Positions 22,822 to 32,156 of a stretch of DNA of 35,321 bases are shown piece by piece. Under the pieces are notes generated by a model. The model did not search any database. It worked only from the letters and a program-made list of their open reading frames with translations, and was not told the origin of the DNA. Every line of letters starts with the position of its first letter. The stretch's first letter is position 1. Source of the stretch: Terriglobales bacterium. Lineage in GTDB: Bacteria; Acidobacteriota; Terriglobia; Terriglobales; Acidobacteriaceae. The DNA is taken from NCBI GenBank assembly GCA_035624455.1, contig DASPRM010000017.1, positions 1-35,321 of the forward strand. The letters are read 5' to 3'. A program made the position numbers and the translations under genes.

Positions 22822-24465
22822 ATGAATCTGCTGCTCAGCGTATTCGCATTTGCCTCCGTCCTGCTGCGCGGGGCAACCCTGATTTTCCAATCGCTGGTCA
22901 TCGGTGGCGTAGTCTTCGAGGCCAGTGCTATGCGACCGCTGAACTCGGCCTTTCCCAGCCAGGCCGGGGCTGCCAGCCCTCGTCTACATCGAATGATCTT
23001 CTTTTCTGCACTGGGACTCGCCATAACTCAGGCGATTTATTTGTTCATCAATTCAGCGATACTGATGGGAACGGCGGACCTCACCTTCTTGCAGGTAATG
23101 GGCGCGAACTTCTTCCTCGCTGGTTTGGTGATGCTGGTCGCCGCCATTGTTGTTTTGTTCTTGACCAGGCGAAACACGCCCGATTCACAATATGTGACCA
23201 TTTTTCCTGCGCTTGCGATCCTGGCGGGCTCGGTCTTGACGAATCACGCAGCCGCTCGCATTGAGGGACGTGCCTGGCTGCTTCTATTTACCGCACTGCA
23301 CGAGGGCGCAACCGCTGTCTGGATTGGAGGTCTTCCTTACCTGCTGCTCGCGCTCGCACATGTGCGCCAAGAAGCCGCATGCGAATTCCTCAATCTTCGA
23401 TTCTCTCGCACAGCCCTGATCAGTGTCTGCTTTCTCGGCCTTAGTGGCGTGGCAATGTCGCTCAGCTATGTTGGCTCCTGGAGCGCACTGTACGGTACGG
23501 CCTATGGGGTGATGCTGATCGCAAAAATGTTCCTGCTCGGTGTCCTGCTGGTGCTGGGCGGCCTGAACTTCATTATGCTGAGGAAACTCAGCAACGTCGA
23601 AGTTATGCCCAGGTTGCGGCGTTTCGTGGAGTGCGAGATTGGAATCGGCTTCACCGTGGTGCTGGCCGCGGCTTCGCTGACCTCTCAGCCGCCTGCGGCA
23701 GATATGACTACCGATCGTGCAAGCCTGGCTGAGATTGTCACCCGCTTCACTCCTGCCTGGCCGCGGCTGAAGAGTCCCAATGTGAACGAATTATCCGAGC
23801 CTACGTTGCAGGTGTTGCGCAGGGCAGCCAATGCCGGCAGGCAAGAGGCTTTGCAGTCCTACATTCCTGGTACTACCACAACGCACGGCAACACCCCAGC
23901 GGATATTGCGTGGTCGGAATACAACCATAATTGGGTGGGCTTGATCATCGTTCTCATCGGCATTCTGGCTTTGCTGTCCAAGACAGGAAAAGTATCTTGG
24001 GCTCGACACTGGCCCCTTTTGTTTCTGGGCCTGGCGGCATTCATTTTTCTGCGTTCGGATCCTGAAAACTGGCCCTTAGGGCCTAATGGGTTCTGGGAGA
24101 GTTTTGCAACTGCCGAGGTGCTCCAGCATCGGCTTGCTGTAGTTATGGTCATCTGTTTTGCATTCTTCGAATGGAGAGTGCAAACCAAGCGCGCCCGTTC
24201 GAAGTGGGCCAGCCTGGTTTTCCCCGTGGTGTGCGCCGCTGGAGGAACTCTGCTGTTGACCCATTCTCACTCGCTGGGCAACCTCAAGGAAGAGTTGCTG
24301 GTCGAAATCAGCCACACCGGGCTCGCCCTCTTCGCTGTGCTTGCGGGTTGGACACGATGGTTGGAATTGCGTCTTCCCAGCAAGGATGGGCGTATTCCGG
24401 CGTGGATTTGGCCCATCTGTTTCATCTTGATCGGAACCTTGCTGGTCACCTATCGTGAGGCGTAG
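22822..24465 (+). CDS. copD: CopD family copper transport membrane protein
   Basis: A 547-residue polytopic protein with about 12 hydrophobic segments. The CopD signature HEGATAVWIGGLPYLLLALAHV lies near residue 160. The C-terminal part carries LLTHSHSLGNLKEELLVEISHTGLALFAVLAGWTRWLELRL, with further conserved His. Longer CopD proteins of this kind (YcnJ-like without the fused CopC) pair with a separate CopC, as here 11 bases upstream. A segment of about 70 soluble residues (about 295-370) lies between two membrane blocks. Proposed role is moving copper across the inner membrane; direction is not settled for this family. Confidence 0.85.
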   Translation: MNLLLSVFAFASVLLRGATLIFQSLVIGGVVFEASAMRPLNSAFPSQAGAASPRLHRMIFFSALGLAITQAIYLFINSAILMGTADLTFLQVMGANFFLAGLVMLVAAIVVLFLTRRNTPDSQYVTIFPALAILAGSVLTNHAAARIEGRAWLLLFTALHEGATAVWIGGLPYLLLALAHVRQEAACEFLNLRFSRTALISVCFLGLSGVAMSLSYVGSWSALYGTAYGVMLIAKMFLLGVLLVLGGLNFIMLRKLSNVEVMPRLRRFVECEIGIGFTVVLAAASLTSQPPAADMTTDRASLAEIVTRFTPAWPRLKSPNVNELSEPTLQVLRRAANAGRQEALQSYIPGTTTTHGNTPADIAWSEYNHNWVGLIIVLIGILALLSKTGKVSWARHWPLLFLGLAAFIFLRSDPENWPLGPNGFWESFATAEVLQHRLAVVMVICFAFFEWRVQTKRARSKWASLVFPVVCAAGGTLLLTHSHSLGNLKEELLVEISHTGLALFAVLAGWTRWLELRLPSKDGRIPAWIWPICFILIGTLLVTYREA

Positions 24466-24560
24466 AAGCTGACGGAAAGCTCCGGGCCCACTACGCGCCG
24501 ATATCGCATCCTGCCTGAACTGCTGCGAATCCAAGATCGCAGATAGTATTTGAGGAGAGA

Positions 24561-25640
24561 TTGTACAAGCGGAAGGCCACCATCGTTTTCCTGCTGGCGA
24601 TGCTCACCATCTCGCTGGGTTTTTGCTACGTACTTGCGCGGCCATTCCTGGAACCACTGGCATTTGCGGTTGTGCTCGCTATTGCATGCCATCCGCTTTT
24701 CCTGCGCCTCCAGAAACATACAAAAACAACCACCCAGGCGGCACTGCTGGCGACGCTGCTGGTCTTTATCCTTTTCGTCGTGCCTTTGATATTCCTGCTG
24801 TTTGCCGCGAGCGGCCAAGCCATCGGCGTGGCGCAATCGTTCGGCCACAGGAGTGCGCAGGAAGGCGGAATGATGGCGTTCGTGTTGAAGTTTCTGGAGA
24901 GGCCACTGGCTTGGATTGGCCGTTACGTCGACCTTTCGAAGTTTGACCTGAGGTCCGAAATTATTACTCACCTGAACAGCGCGGGAAAATATTTGCTCGG
25001 ACTTGGAGCAGCTCTGCTCGGCAATTTAGCTGGATTCGTGGTGAACGCCATCATCACTTTTTTTACTCTGTTCTTTTTCTTTCGTGAAGGCGGAAAGATC
25101 GTGCGTCGCATCATTTCACTGCTGCCCCTTTCTGAAAAGCAATCCGAGAAGATTCTGCAAGGCATCAGCGACACCGTGATCGGAAATGTCTATGGCATTG
25201 TGGCCGTAGGTGCAGCCCAGGGCCTTTTGACCGGAATCGCCACCAAGATTGTCGGCATGCATTCTTCGATCCTGTTGGGATTAGCTGCGGGAATCTGCTC
25301 GGTAATTCCCATCGTAGGAGCTTCGATTGTGTGGTTCCCCATTGCTGTTTTCCTGCTATTCACTGGTCATCTCTGGAAAGGAATCTTCCTGCTGCTGTGG
25401 GGAACCGTGCTCGTCGCGACCGTCGATAACATAATCCGCCCGTTGGTGGTTGGCGGGAAAGTGGAATTGCATCCCGTGCTGCTGCTGTTCGCGCTGATCG
25501 GTGGCGCCCAGGCGTTTGGATTCCTGGGACTCTTCCTTGGGCCGGTGATTCTCTCCATCACGACCGCACTGATCGAGATTCTGCTACACGAAATGTACGA
25601 CGAACCCCTCCCACAGACGGAAGAGGTGCGGACCGGTTGA
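24561..25640 (+). CDS. AI-2E family (PerM/YdiK-like) membrane transporter
   Basis: A 359-residue protein with about eight membrane segments of the AI-2E transporter family. Typical stretches are NAIITFFTLFFFFREGGKIV, VIGNVYGIVAVGAAQGLLTGI, GICSVIPIVGASIVWFP and DNIIRPLVVGG. The start is TTG at 24561 after GAGGAGA with short spacing; ATG 24600 is an alternative that would cut into the first helix. Family members export varied substrates (autoinducer-2, Na+/H+, auxin), so function here is open. It lies 95 bases downstream of copD on the same strand and ends before a bidirectional terminator. Confidence 0.85.
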   Translation: MYKRKATIVFLLAMLTISLGFCYVLARPFLEPLAFAVVLAIACHPLFLRLQKHTKTTTQAALLATLLVFILFVVPLIFLLFAASGQAIGVAQSFGHRSAQEGGMMAFVLKFLERPLAWIGRYVDLSKFDLRSEIITHLNSAGKYLLGLGAALLGNLAGFVVNAIITFFTLFFFFREGGKIVRRIISLLPLSEKQSEKILQGISDTVIGNVYGIVAVGAAQGLLTGIATKIVGMHSSILLGLAAGICSVIPIVGASIVWFPIAVFLLFTGHLWKGIFLLLWGTVLVATVDNIIRPLVVGGKVELHPVLLLFALIGGAQAFGFLGLFLGPVILSITTALIEILLHEMYDEPLPQTEEVRTG

Positions 25641-25750
25641 TTGCCAGCGGATCCTGCAAGAATCGCGGGCTACTCGCGCGCCCCTTTTCAAAGGTGACGA
25701 GCGGCCCAGCGAACACTTGGGAGTCCCGGCCTGCGACCCTAAGCGCCTGG

Positions 25751-25790
25751 AAAAACATCCGGTGAGCGCGATGCGCCCAACGGATGTTTT
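25751..25790. terminator. Bidirectional intrinsic terminator
   Basis: AAAACATCCG (25752-25761) pairs with CGGATGTTTT (25781-25790), with an inner GCGC/GCGC stem in the loop. The arms supply a T run for each strand. It lies between the convergent AI-2E transporter and HAD phosphatase genes. Confidence 0.7.
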
Positions 25791-25800
25791 CTCAAAGCTT

Positions 25801-26748
25801 TCAGTTTCCGCTGCGATAAGCCGTCGTCGCGGGAGTAGCCCAGGGCGCACCGGCAGTTGGAATGGCGGGCGTAATCGTCAGAAGATCGGTTTGTACTTTG
25901 TCCCATTCCTGGATGAGGAAGCCTTTCTCCTCGAACACTTCGCGGATCTGAGTGCGTTCCCAACCCACAATTTCTTCCAGGATCGGAATTGCGATCGCCA
26001 TCGCGTTCTCGCTGAGAATCGAGCGCTTGGCGATCGGAGCGATGAATTTGTTCTCCGAAACTGCGATCGTGAAACCGTCTCGCCGGTTCACGTGCAACAT
26101 CACGTGGATATCGGAACTGCCATCGCCAACGTAGATGATGCGATCCGGCCCCGTCTTCAACGTGGCCTGCAGGCTGTCCAGCACTGCCACCTTTCCGTAA
26201 CCCGCCGTCACCTGCTGAATGGCTTCGATCTCTCCCGTGGCACTGTATTTGAATTGCGTGCCGTAGATGTGATCCGCGGGAATAATGTTTTCCAGGGCCG
26301 CACGGATCACCTCCACCGGAGCCGCAGATATCACGTAAAAATCGAAGTGATAGCCGTCAACCTCCCGCGAAAGAAACTGGTGAAGCAGATCGATGTTCGG
26401 CTTTAGCCGCACTCGCTTTCCGACTTCGTAGAGATGCTCCTTGCGCACACGCGACCTGAATTCAGGATCATGCAACAGCAGGTAAGCTAATTCTCCACCC
26501 TGCTGCACCAGGTTCAGCTTGGCCATGCCTCCTGCCAGTCGCTCAAATTCAGTCGGAGGGATGCCGATCATTTCGCTTAGCACGTAACCAGAGTCGTTGA
26601 AGCTCAACGTCTGGTCGAAGTCGCTGGCGAGAATGTAGCGCTTCCGATTGTGATTTCTATCGATCATTGGACCCGCACTTTCTAAGTTCGTCTCCGATGA
26701 AAACACTCGTCCTTCAACTGCATTGTCATTACGAATAAAAGTTGTCAT
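25801..26748 (-). CDS. HAD-superfamily phosphatase (HAD-IB/phosphoserine phosphatase-like)
   Basis: About 315 residues if translated from ATG 26748 (MTTFIRND). The frame remains open to a TTG at 26817 and an ATG at 26667 also lies before the first motif. None has a good Shine-Dalgarno, so the start is uncertain. HAD motifs: DFDQT (nucleophile Asp and general acid), VISAAP with Ser, a Lys in AGYGK, and [10 protein letters not shown] with the metal-binding Asp pair. The helical cap between motifs I and II fits the C1 (PSP-like) class. It follows phosphoketolase on the same strand after 341 bases, so a role in sugar-phosphate metabolism is possible but unproven. The C-terminal tail is Ala/Thr/Pro-rich. 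Confidence 0.75.
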   Translation of the reverse strand: MTTFIRNDNAVEGRVFSSETNLESAGPMIDRNHNRKRYILASDFDQTLSFNDSGYVLSEMIGIPPTEFERLAGGMAKLNLVQQGGELAYLLLHDPEFRSRVRKEHLYEVGKRVRLKPNIDLLHQFLSREVDGYHFDFYVISAAPVEVIRAALENIIPADHIYGTQFKYSATGEIEAIQQVTAGYGKVAVLDSLQATLKTGPDRIIYVGDGSSDIHVMLHVNRRDGFTIAVSENKFIAPIAKRSILSENAMAIAIPILEEIVGWERTQIREVFEEKGFLIQEWDKVQTDLLTITPAIPTAGAPWATPATTAYRSGN

Positions 26749-27089
26749 TAGATTAGACCAATCCAGGTAAATAGATGATGAAGAATCCGCATGGATTCTT
26801 TTGATTGCCGGTATCAATAATGGTTATGCGGTCATCGACAGTGCTAATACTATCGGTAACACAAATATCGCGTCACGACTTATTAATTACGCTTCGTCAT
26901 TCCCATCGACGAAGCACGGTGCCTTGGACCTTCTCATCGGGGCGTTTGATCATGGGATGGTCATGTCCTGCGGCCATTCCACCGCCGTCGCCGACAGCGG
27001 AGCAGGCGGATGCCCCTCGGCTGCCATGAACTGCAAACGAGCGCATTTCTGGCTGCTCGAGCCCGAGTTGAGAACAAGCATCTTCACGG
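26749..27089. other. Intergenic region with two inverted repeats (341 nt)
   Basis: This stretch between phosphoketolase and the HAD gene is visibly more AT-rich near 26680-26900. It contains AAGAATCC-gcat-GGATTCTT (26781-26800), followed on the plus strand by TTTTG, and GCTTCGTC-N9-GACGAAGC (26891-26915). Either could be an operator or an RNA hairpin in the 5' region of the HAD gene. Overlapping short open frames here show no family resemblance. Confidence 0.5.
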
Positions 27090-29498
27090 CTAGTGCGGCC
27101 AGGTCCAATCCTTGATCTCTGGCATATCGTCACCATACTGGGCGATGTACTTCTTGTGTTCCAGCAGCTTATTGCGCAATAACTGCTTGAAGTGTGCTCC
27201 CATGCGTTGCAGGCGTGGCACGCGGTCCACCACGTCGCCTGCCAGGTGAAAGCGATCCAGATCATTGAGCACAGTCATGTCGAAAGGAGTGGTGGTGGTT
27301 CCCTCCTCCTTATATCCACGCACATGCAGATTGTCGTGATTCGTTCGGCGGTAGGTGAGCCGGTGGATAAGCCAGGGATATCCGTGATAGGCGAAGATGA
27401 CCGGCTTGTCGGTCGTAAACAGCGAGTCGAACTCCTTGTCCGAGAGGCCATGCGGATGCTCGCTGGCGGGTTGGATGGTCATGAGGTCGACCACGTTCAC
27501 TACCCGGATCTTAATATCGGGAAAATGCCGACGGAGCAAATCAACGGCGGCGAGAGTTTCCAGCGTAGGAATGTCGCCCGCGCATGCCATTACGACGTCG
27601 GGCTCACCTCCCTGGTCGTTGCTGGCCCACTCCCAAATGCCAATTCCAGTCGTGCAGTGCTCGATGGCCGCGCCCATATCGAGGTATTGCAAAGCTGGTT
27701 GTTTCCCGGCAACGATGACATTGACGTAGTGACGGCTGCGGAGGCAGTGATCCGCCACCGACAGCAGCGTATTGGCGTCCGGCGGGAGGTATATGCGAAC
27801 GATATCCGCCTTCTTATTCACTACATGGTCTATGAACCCCGGATCCTGGTGAGTGAAGCCGTTATGGTCTTGCCGCCAGACATGCGAGGTAAGCAGGTAG
27901 TTGAGCGAAGCGATGGGACGGCGCCAGGGAATATCCCGTGTGACCTTGAGCCACTTGGCATGCTGGTTGAACATCGAGTCCACGATGTGAATGAACGCCT
28001 CGTAGCAGGAAAAGAAACCGTGGCGTCCTGTCAGCAGATATCCTTCCAGCCAGCCCTGGCACATGTGCTCACTTAGGACTTCCATGACACGGCCGTTGGT
28101 GGACAGGTGAACATCCACCGGCAAGCGAGGTTCCATGAAAACCTTATCGGTGACCTCGTATAGCGCACTTAGCCGATTGGAGGAGGTCTCATCGGGACCC
28201 ATCACCCGGAAATTTCGCGAGTCCAGGTTGAGTTTCATCACGTCTCGCAAGAACCCGCCCAGCACGCGCGTAGCTTCGGCGCTTTCCACTCCGGGCCTGT
28301 TTACTGGAACCGCGTAGTCGCGAAAATCCGGCATGTGAAGATCTTTGAGCAGCACACCTCCATTGGCGTGGAGATTGGCTCCCATGCGCCGCTGACCTTT
28401 GGGCGCAAGTTCGCGAAGCTCGGGAATCAGCGTGCCATTCTCATCAAAGAGCTCCTCCGGACGGTAGCTCTTCATCCATTCTTCCAGTTGCCGCAGGTGT
28501 TCCGGATTTGTGGCCAACCCCGACAAGGGGACCTGGTGGGCCCGCCAGGTACCTTCCACCGGCTGTCCGTCCACTATCTTGGGACCGGTCCATCCCTTGG
28601 GAGTGCGCAGCACGATCATCGGCCAGACAGGTGCGGTCTCCGGTGGATGCTCGCGAAATTCTTTCTGAACGGAGTGAATCTCGGCAATCACCGTATCCAG
28701 CGTGGCTGCCATCAGCTGATGCATGGCTTCTGGCTCATAGCCCTCGACGAAATACGGGTTATAACCAAAGCCTCGGAAGACATGGGTAAGGTCCTGGTCA
28801 CTCATGCGACCGAAAATCGTCGGATTATCGATCTTGTAACCATTGAGGTGAAGGATCGGCAGCACCGCGCCATCGCGAGCAGGGTTCAGGAATTTGTTCG
28901 ATAGCCAACTGTTCGCAAGCGGGCCGGTTTCCGCCTCGCCATCGCCGACCACGCAGCAAACCAGCAGGTCGGGATTGTCGAATGCAGCCCCATAAGCATG
29001 CGAGATCGCATACCCAAGCTCACCACCCTCATGTATCGAGCCAGGAGTCTCCGGGGCAACGTGGCTGGGAATTCCTCCGGGGAATGAGAACTGCTTGAAG
29101 AGCCGCTGCATGCCCTCTTCGTCTTGTGAAATTCTGGGATACACTTCGCTGTAAGTGCCTTCCAGGTAGGTATTCGCTACCAAACCCGGACCGCCGTGCC
29201 CCGGACCGGTAATGTAGATCACGTCCAGGTCCAATTTTTTTATCAGCCGGTTGAAGTGCACATAAATGAAATTCAGTCCTGGAGTCGTACCCCAGTGCCC
29301 CAGGAGTCTGGGTTTGATGTGTTCCAGACGGAGTGGCTCGCGCAGTAGCGGATTCTTAAGAAGGTAGATTTGGCCGACGGCGAGATAATTGGCCGCGCTC
29401 CAGTAAGCGTTCATCTTTCGCAGTTCTTCCGGTGAAAGTGGCTGGTGAGCGGGGCTGGCGGCAACTGCAACAGTGCCATTCGCGAGTGCTGTAGTCAT
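27090..29498 (-). CDS. xfp: Xylulose-5-phosphate/fructose-6-phosphate phosphoketolase
   Basis: An 802-residue thiamine diphosphate enzyme that splits xylulose-5-P (or fructose-6-P) with phosphate into acetyl-phosphate plus glyceraldehyde-3-P (or erythrose-4-P). Typical features: [15 protein letters not shown] at the N-terminus, [22 protein letters not shown], the [10 protein letters not shown] loop, and the TPP/Mg motif GDGEAETGP...LNGYKI. The length is normal (about 790-800). The ATG follows GAGGATTTAT. A single enzyme bypasses part of glycolysis to make acetyl-phosphate; erythrose-4-P could feed the DAHP synthase also encoded here. The HAD gene downstream is the only close same-strand neighbour. 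The upstream 289-base gap to the divergent DUF3147-like gene holds its promoter; no strong motif was recognised. Confidence 0.93.
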   Translation of the reverse strand: MTTALANGTVAVAASPAHQPLSPEELRKMNAYWSAANYLAVGQIYLLKNPLLREPLRLEHIKPRLLGHWGTTPGLNFIYVHFNRLIKKLDLDVIYITGPGHGGPGLVANTYLEGTYSEVYPRISQDEEGMQRLFKQFSFPGGIPSHVAPETPGSIHEGGELGYAISHAYGAAFDNPDLLVCCVVGDGEAETGPLANSWLSNKFLNPARDGAVLPILHLNGYKIDNPTIFGRMSDQDLTHVFRGFGYNPYFVEGYEPEAMHQLMAATLDTVIAEIHSVQKEFREHPPETAPVWPMIVLRTPKGWTGPKIVDGQPVEGTWRAHQVPLSGLATNPEHLRQLEEWMKSYRPEELFDENGTLIPELRELAPKGQRRMGANLHANGGVLLKDLHMPDFRDYAVPVNRPGVESAEATRVLGGFLRDVMKLNLDSRNFRVMGPDETSSNRLSALYEVTDKVFMEPRLPVDVHLSTNGRVMEVLSEHMCQGWLEGYLLTGRHGFFSCYEAFIHIVDSMFNQHAKWLKVTRDIPWRRPIASLNYLLTSHVWRQDHNGFTHQDPGFIDHVVNKKADIVRIYLPPDANTLLSVADHCLRSRHYVNVIVAGKQPALQYLDMGAAIEHCTTGIGIWEWASNDQGGEPDVVMACAGDIPTLETLAAVDLLRRHFPDIKIRVVNVVDLMTIQPASEHPHGLSDKEFDSLFTTDKPVIFAYHGYPWLIHRLTYRRTNHDNLHVRGYKEEGTTTTPFDMTVLNDLDRFHLAGDVVDRVPRLQRMGAHFKQLLRNKLLEHKKYIAQYGDDMPEIKDWTWPH

Positions 29499-29787
29499 AT
29501 AAATCCTCGGTTCGATCGGTCAGATTGTGTGTCAGGCTAGTGTTTCGAATTCTGATTACAAGAGCGTTAATAGATCTGAGATGGTCAATTTGCCTAACGT
29601 GCCCGAGACGGGCAGCAATCATTCAAAACTTCGCGGCACAACAGTATCTCACTGAAGATGACCAACTTCGACGCTACCACGCGTTCCTACCTGGGGCCTT
29701 CGATCAGGGTTTTCCGGTTTTGGAACAACTCTTTGTGCCAGATCGCAGTCAGAGTAGCTGAGGTGTGAAGGATCTGGCCCGCTCGGA

Positions 29788-30129
29788 ATGACAGATATTC
29801 TAGTTCGGTTTGTTATTGGCGGCGTAGTTGTTTCTTTGTTCGCGGTTCTGGGCGATCTGTTCAAACCGAAAAGCTTTGCAGGGCTCTTTGGGGCCGCTCC
29901 TTCCGTTGCTTTAGCCACGCTGGGCCTCACAGTCGCAAAACAAGGACAATCTTACGTCGCCATCGAAGCTCGCTCAATGGTTTTAGGAGCTGCGGCTTTC
30001 TTCATTTACGCCTCGTGGGTCAGTTGGGGCCTCATGCACTACAAGCCACCCGTGTGGCTGGTTGCTTCTCTGTCCATTCTGTTGTGGCTGGCAACTGCCG
30101 GCTGCCTATGGTGGATCTGGCTGAGGTAG
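29788..30129 (+). CDS. DUF3147-like small membrane protein
   Basis: A 113-residue protein with four hydrophobic segments: VRFVIGGVVVSLFAVLG, FAGLFGAAPSVALATLGL, SMVLGAAAFFIYASWVSW and LVASLSILLWLATAGCLWWIW. The pattern fits the uncharacterised DUF3147 family. A related second gene begins 6 bases after its stop. The shared layout (RF-(V/I)-(I/F)-GG, a short loop, F-(G/L) with small residues, A-G-rich third helix) suggests the pair arose by duplication and may form a heterodimer. No function is known. Confidence 0.65.
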   Translation: MTDILVRFVIGGVVVSLFAVLGDLFKPKSFAGLFGAAPSVALATLGLTVAKQGQSYVAIEARSMVLGAAAFFIYASWVSWGLMHYKPPVWLVASLSILLWLATAGCLWWIWLR

Positions 30130-30135
30130 CAACAG

Positions 30136-30556
30136 ATGAAAGTCACCTTTAACCCTTCCGCTCTAAGACGAACTAAATGGTACGAATATGCGGTGCGATT
30201 CATCTTTGGCGGATCAATCACTGCTGCAGCCGGTATTATCGCCAAGCTATGGGGCCCCACAATTGGGGGCCTGTTTCTGGCATTTCCGGCGATTTTCCCA
30301 GCCAGTGCCACGCTGCTGGAGAAACACCAAAAGCAGAAAAAGCCAGCGCTTGGGCCTCAACGGTATCATTCGGGCGAAAGAGGCAGTCAGTGTCGAAGCT
30401 GCAGGCACCGCAATCGGGACTTTGGGCCTGCTGATATTTGCCGTAATTGTTTGGCTGGGGATGACTCATTCCAGACCTTGGGTGGTCCTGAGCGCTGCAT
30501 TGTTAACTTGGTTGGGGAGTTCGGTTCTGCTCTGGTACCTGCGAAAGCGTCTCTAG
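30136..30556 (+). pseudogene. Second DUF3147-like gene, frameshifted
   Basis: The first part, from ATG 30136, reads MKVTFNPSALRRTKWYEYAV and two membrane helices to SATLLEKHQKQK. The family-like continuation (LGLNGIIRAKEAVSVEAAG, then two helices to WYLRKRL at 30556) is in the +1 frame. The switch falls at or near an A5 run (30337-30341); removing one base there would rejoin them into one protein of about 140 residues with four helices. Left uncorrected, the first frame runs to 30636 with an unrelated Arg/Cys-rich tail. It is either a real recent frameshift, a programmed +1 shift, or a homopolymer sequencing or assembly error. Coding character is kept on both sides, which favours a very recent event or an error. 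Confidence 0.7.
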
Positions 30557-30603
30557 ATTGGACAGGCTTGCATATCGTCAGGCCGCATGCAAACCGCATG
30601 GAA

Positions 30604-31044
30604 TCAGGCCCGCTTCATATCGGATACCGGTCTTGAGATTTCGGCTGCCGAAGCCTGCTCACTACGGAAGAATGTGCCTCCCGCCAATACTGCTTCCACC
30701 GCGTGGATCAGGTCACGCGCGGCGTGCGATTTCAAAACATAACCGCGGGCCCCAGCCTGGCGGATGGCAAGCACCAGGCTATGGGAATCATGCATAGTAA
30801 AAATCAGCACCCGTGACTTCAGATTGAGTTTGGAAATTTTCTGAGCCGCCTCCAGGCCGTTCATCTTCGGCATGGTGATGTCCATGATGATCACATCGGG
30901 GTTCGTCGCTCCGGCGGCGGCGATCGCCTCTTCCCCATCGGAAGCCTCACCGCAAATCTTCCAGTCCTTACGCGACCCCAAAATCATCCGCAATCCCTGG
31001 CGCACCACCTCGTGATCATCGACGATCAGGATTGAAGATGGCAA
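30604..31044 (-). CDS. Single-domain NarL-type receiver protein (no output domain)
   Basis: A 146-residue receiver: acidic residues D9-D10, phospho-acceptor D55 (IIMDITMPKMNG), Thr in IFTMHD, Lys in YVLKSH. It resembles the receiver of NarL/FixJ regulators (DDHEVVRQGLRMIL, ARGYVLKS) but ends about 20 residues after the receiver, with no LuxR helix-turn-helix; no continuation is visible in another frame. The start is TTG at 31044, supported by GGGGAGGAG 7 bases upstream. Downstream (in minus direction) of the full-length NarL-type regulator by 112 bases. It may act as a phosphate sink or a protein-binding output like CheY. No histidine kinase is encoded within several kilobases. Confidence 0.8.
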   Translation of the reverse strand: MPSSILIVDDHEVVRQGLRMILGSRKDWKICGEASDGEEAIAAAGATNPDVIIMDITMPKMNGLEAAQKISKLNLKSRVLIFTMHDSHSLVLAIRQAGARGYVLKSHAARDLIHAVEAVLAGGTFFRSEQASAAEISRPVSDMKRA

Positions 31045-31156
31045 TTGCGGACTCCTCCCCAGATTTCGACAAGAAAGCTGTCAGCAACGCTGCCTGCCTC
31101 GCCCACCGGACTGACAGCCGTCGATCCTCGACGAATCGGATTGAGAATACCCCCGG

Positions 31157-31846
31157 CTAGGCGGCAGAAATACCTGTGCCGTCGCCGGTGGGCTTTGTCG
31201 GAACTATGCCATTCCGCACCGCATAAAGCACCAACTCGCTGACGGAATGGAGCTTGAGCTTTCTCATGAGATTGCCGCGATGGGTTTCTGCCGTCTTCAC
31301 CGACATTCCCAGAGTGGCAGCCACCTCTTTAGAGGTCTTTCCTTCTGCCAACAATTTGACGATTTCCCGTTCGCGCGCAGTCAGGCCGGGAATTGACATT
31401 TCTCTGGAAGCAAGCCGTCCTTTGTTAAGAAAGGAATCCAACACCAATTCGCCCACGCGGGAAGTGAAATAGGTGCGATCGCATTGCAGCGCCTCGACCG
31501 CAGCCGCCAATTCGCGCCCTGCATCTGACTTGAGCACATATCCCCGGGCGCCCGCTTTTAAGACCTCGTGCACTACCTGTTCCGAATCGCTTACCGTGAG
31601 AATCAGAACCTTCTGTGTCGGACGATCCTGCAGAATCTGTCGCGTGGTCTCCAAGCCGTTGACCCTGGGCATGCCGATGTCCAGGATCACTATGTCTGGC
31701 CGCAGTTCGTGGGCCTTTTGTGCCGCTTCCTCCCCATCGCCAGCTTCCCCACAAACCTCCCATCCTGCGTGCCCCCGCAAAATCGCGCACAAACCTCGCC
31801 GTACAATCTCATGGTCATCTGCAACTAGAATGCGAAGCGCGCTCAT
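31157..31846 (-). CDS. NarL/FixJ response regulator
   Basis: About 229 residues from ATG 31846 (MSALRILVADDHE). GGAGG 5 bases upstream fixes this start; an ATG four codons earlier overlaps that Shine-Dalgarno and is unlikely. Receiver about 1-120 with D10-D11, phospho-acceptor D56 (VILDIGMPRVNG), Thr in LILTVSD and Lys in YVLKSD. The LuxR-type helix-turn-helix is at about 160-215 (LTAREREIVKLLAEGKTSKEVAATLGMSVKTAETHRGNLMRKL). It is the first of two adjacent response regulators on the minus strand; the cognate kinase is elsewhere. Confidence 0.9.
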   Translation of the reverse strand: MSALRILVADDHEIVRRGLCAILRGHAGWEVCGEAGDGEEAAQKAHELRPDIVILDIGMPRVNGLETTRQILQDRPTQKVLILTVSDSEQVVHEVLKAGARGYVLKSDAGRELAAAVEALQCDRTYFTSRVGELVLDSFLNKGRLASREMSIPGLTAREREIVKLLAEGKTSKEVAATLGMSVKTAETHRGNLMRKLKLHSVSELVLYAVRNGIVPTKPTGDGTGISAA

Positions 31847-32156
31847 ATCAACCTCCATCTTCGCGCAGGACCAGTGCGACCTGACCGCTCGCCCGGCCAG
31901 CCTCCGACGATAGGGGTATGAACCCCTCCATGATCACCAAAACTGAAGAAAACTCGTACTGAGGCTTATGCAGTTTAGTTTCGGTCGTACCCGAACTGTC
32001 TATACGGTGTTTTCTGTAGCCAATCCTTCGCGCCAATCGGGCAGAGATTACCACAGAACAGTTTTTCAAGGGGTTACACTAACTTTGTAGTCCTCTGGGT
32101 TAAATCTCAGCGGGAGGACTCGAATTTGTAATGATGGGTTTCGGATAGGACATTCT
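31847..32156. other. Divergent intergenic region (310 nt)
   Basis: Lies between the NarL-type regulator and sdaA. It contains a perfect inverted repeat AGGGGT-atga-ACCCCT (31912-31927), about 66 bases upstream of the regulator start, and an imperfect one around 31976-31998 (AGTTTCGG...CCGAACT). Either may be an operator for the regulator gene. No protein or known RNA gene was recognised. Confidence 0.5.

Noticed and set aside
26801-27115. 104-residue plus-strand open frame antisense to the end of phosphoketolase
   Set aside because: No start signal or recognisable product; it runs over intergenic inverted repeats and into the antisense of a real gene.
30331-30345. Programmed -1 frameshift at the A5 run of the DUF3147-like gene
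   Set aside because: The family-like continuation is in the +1 frame; a -1 slip would enter a different frame with no family resemblance, and the run lacks the full A-AAA-AAG heptamer.
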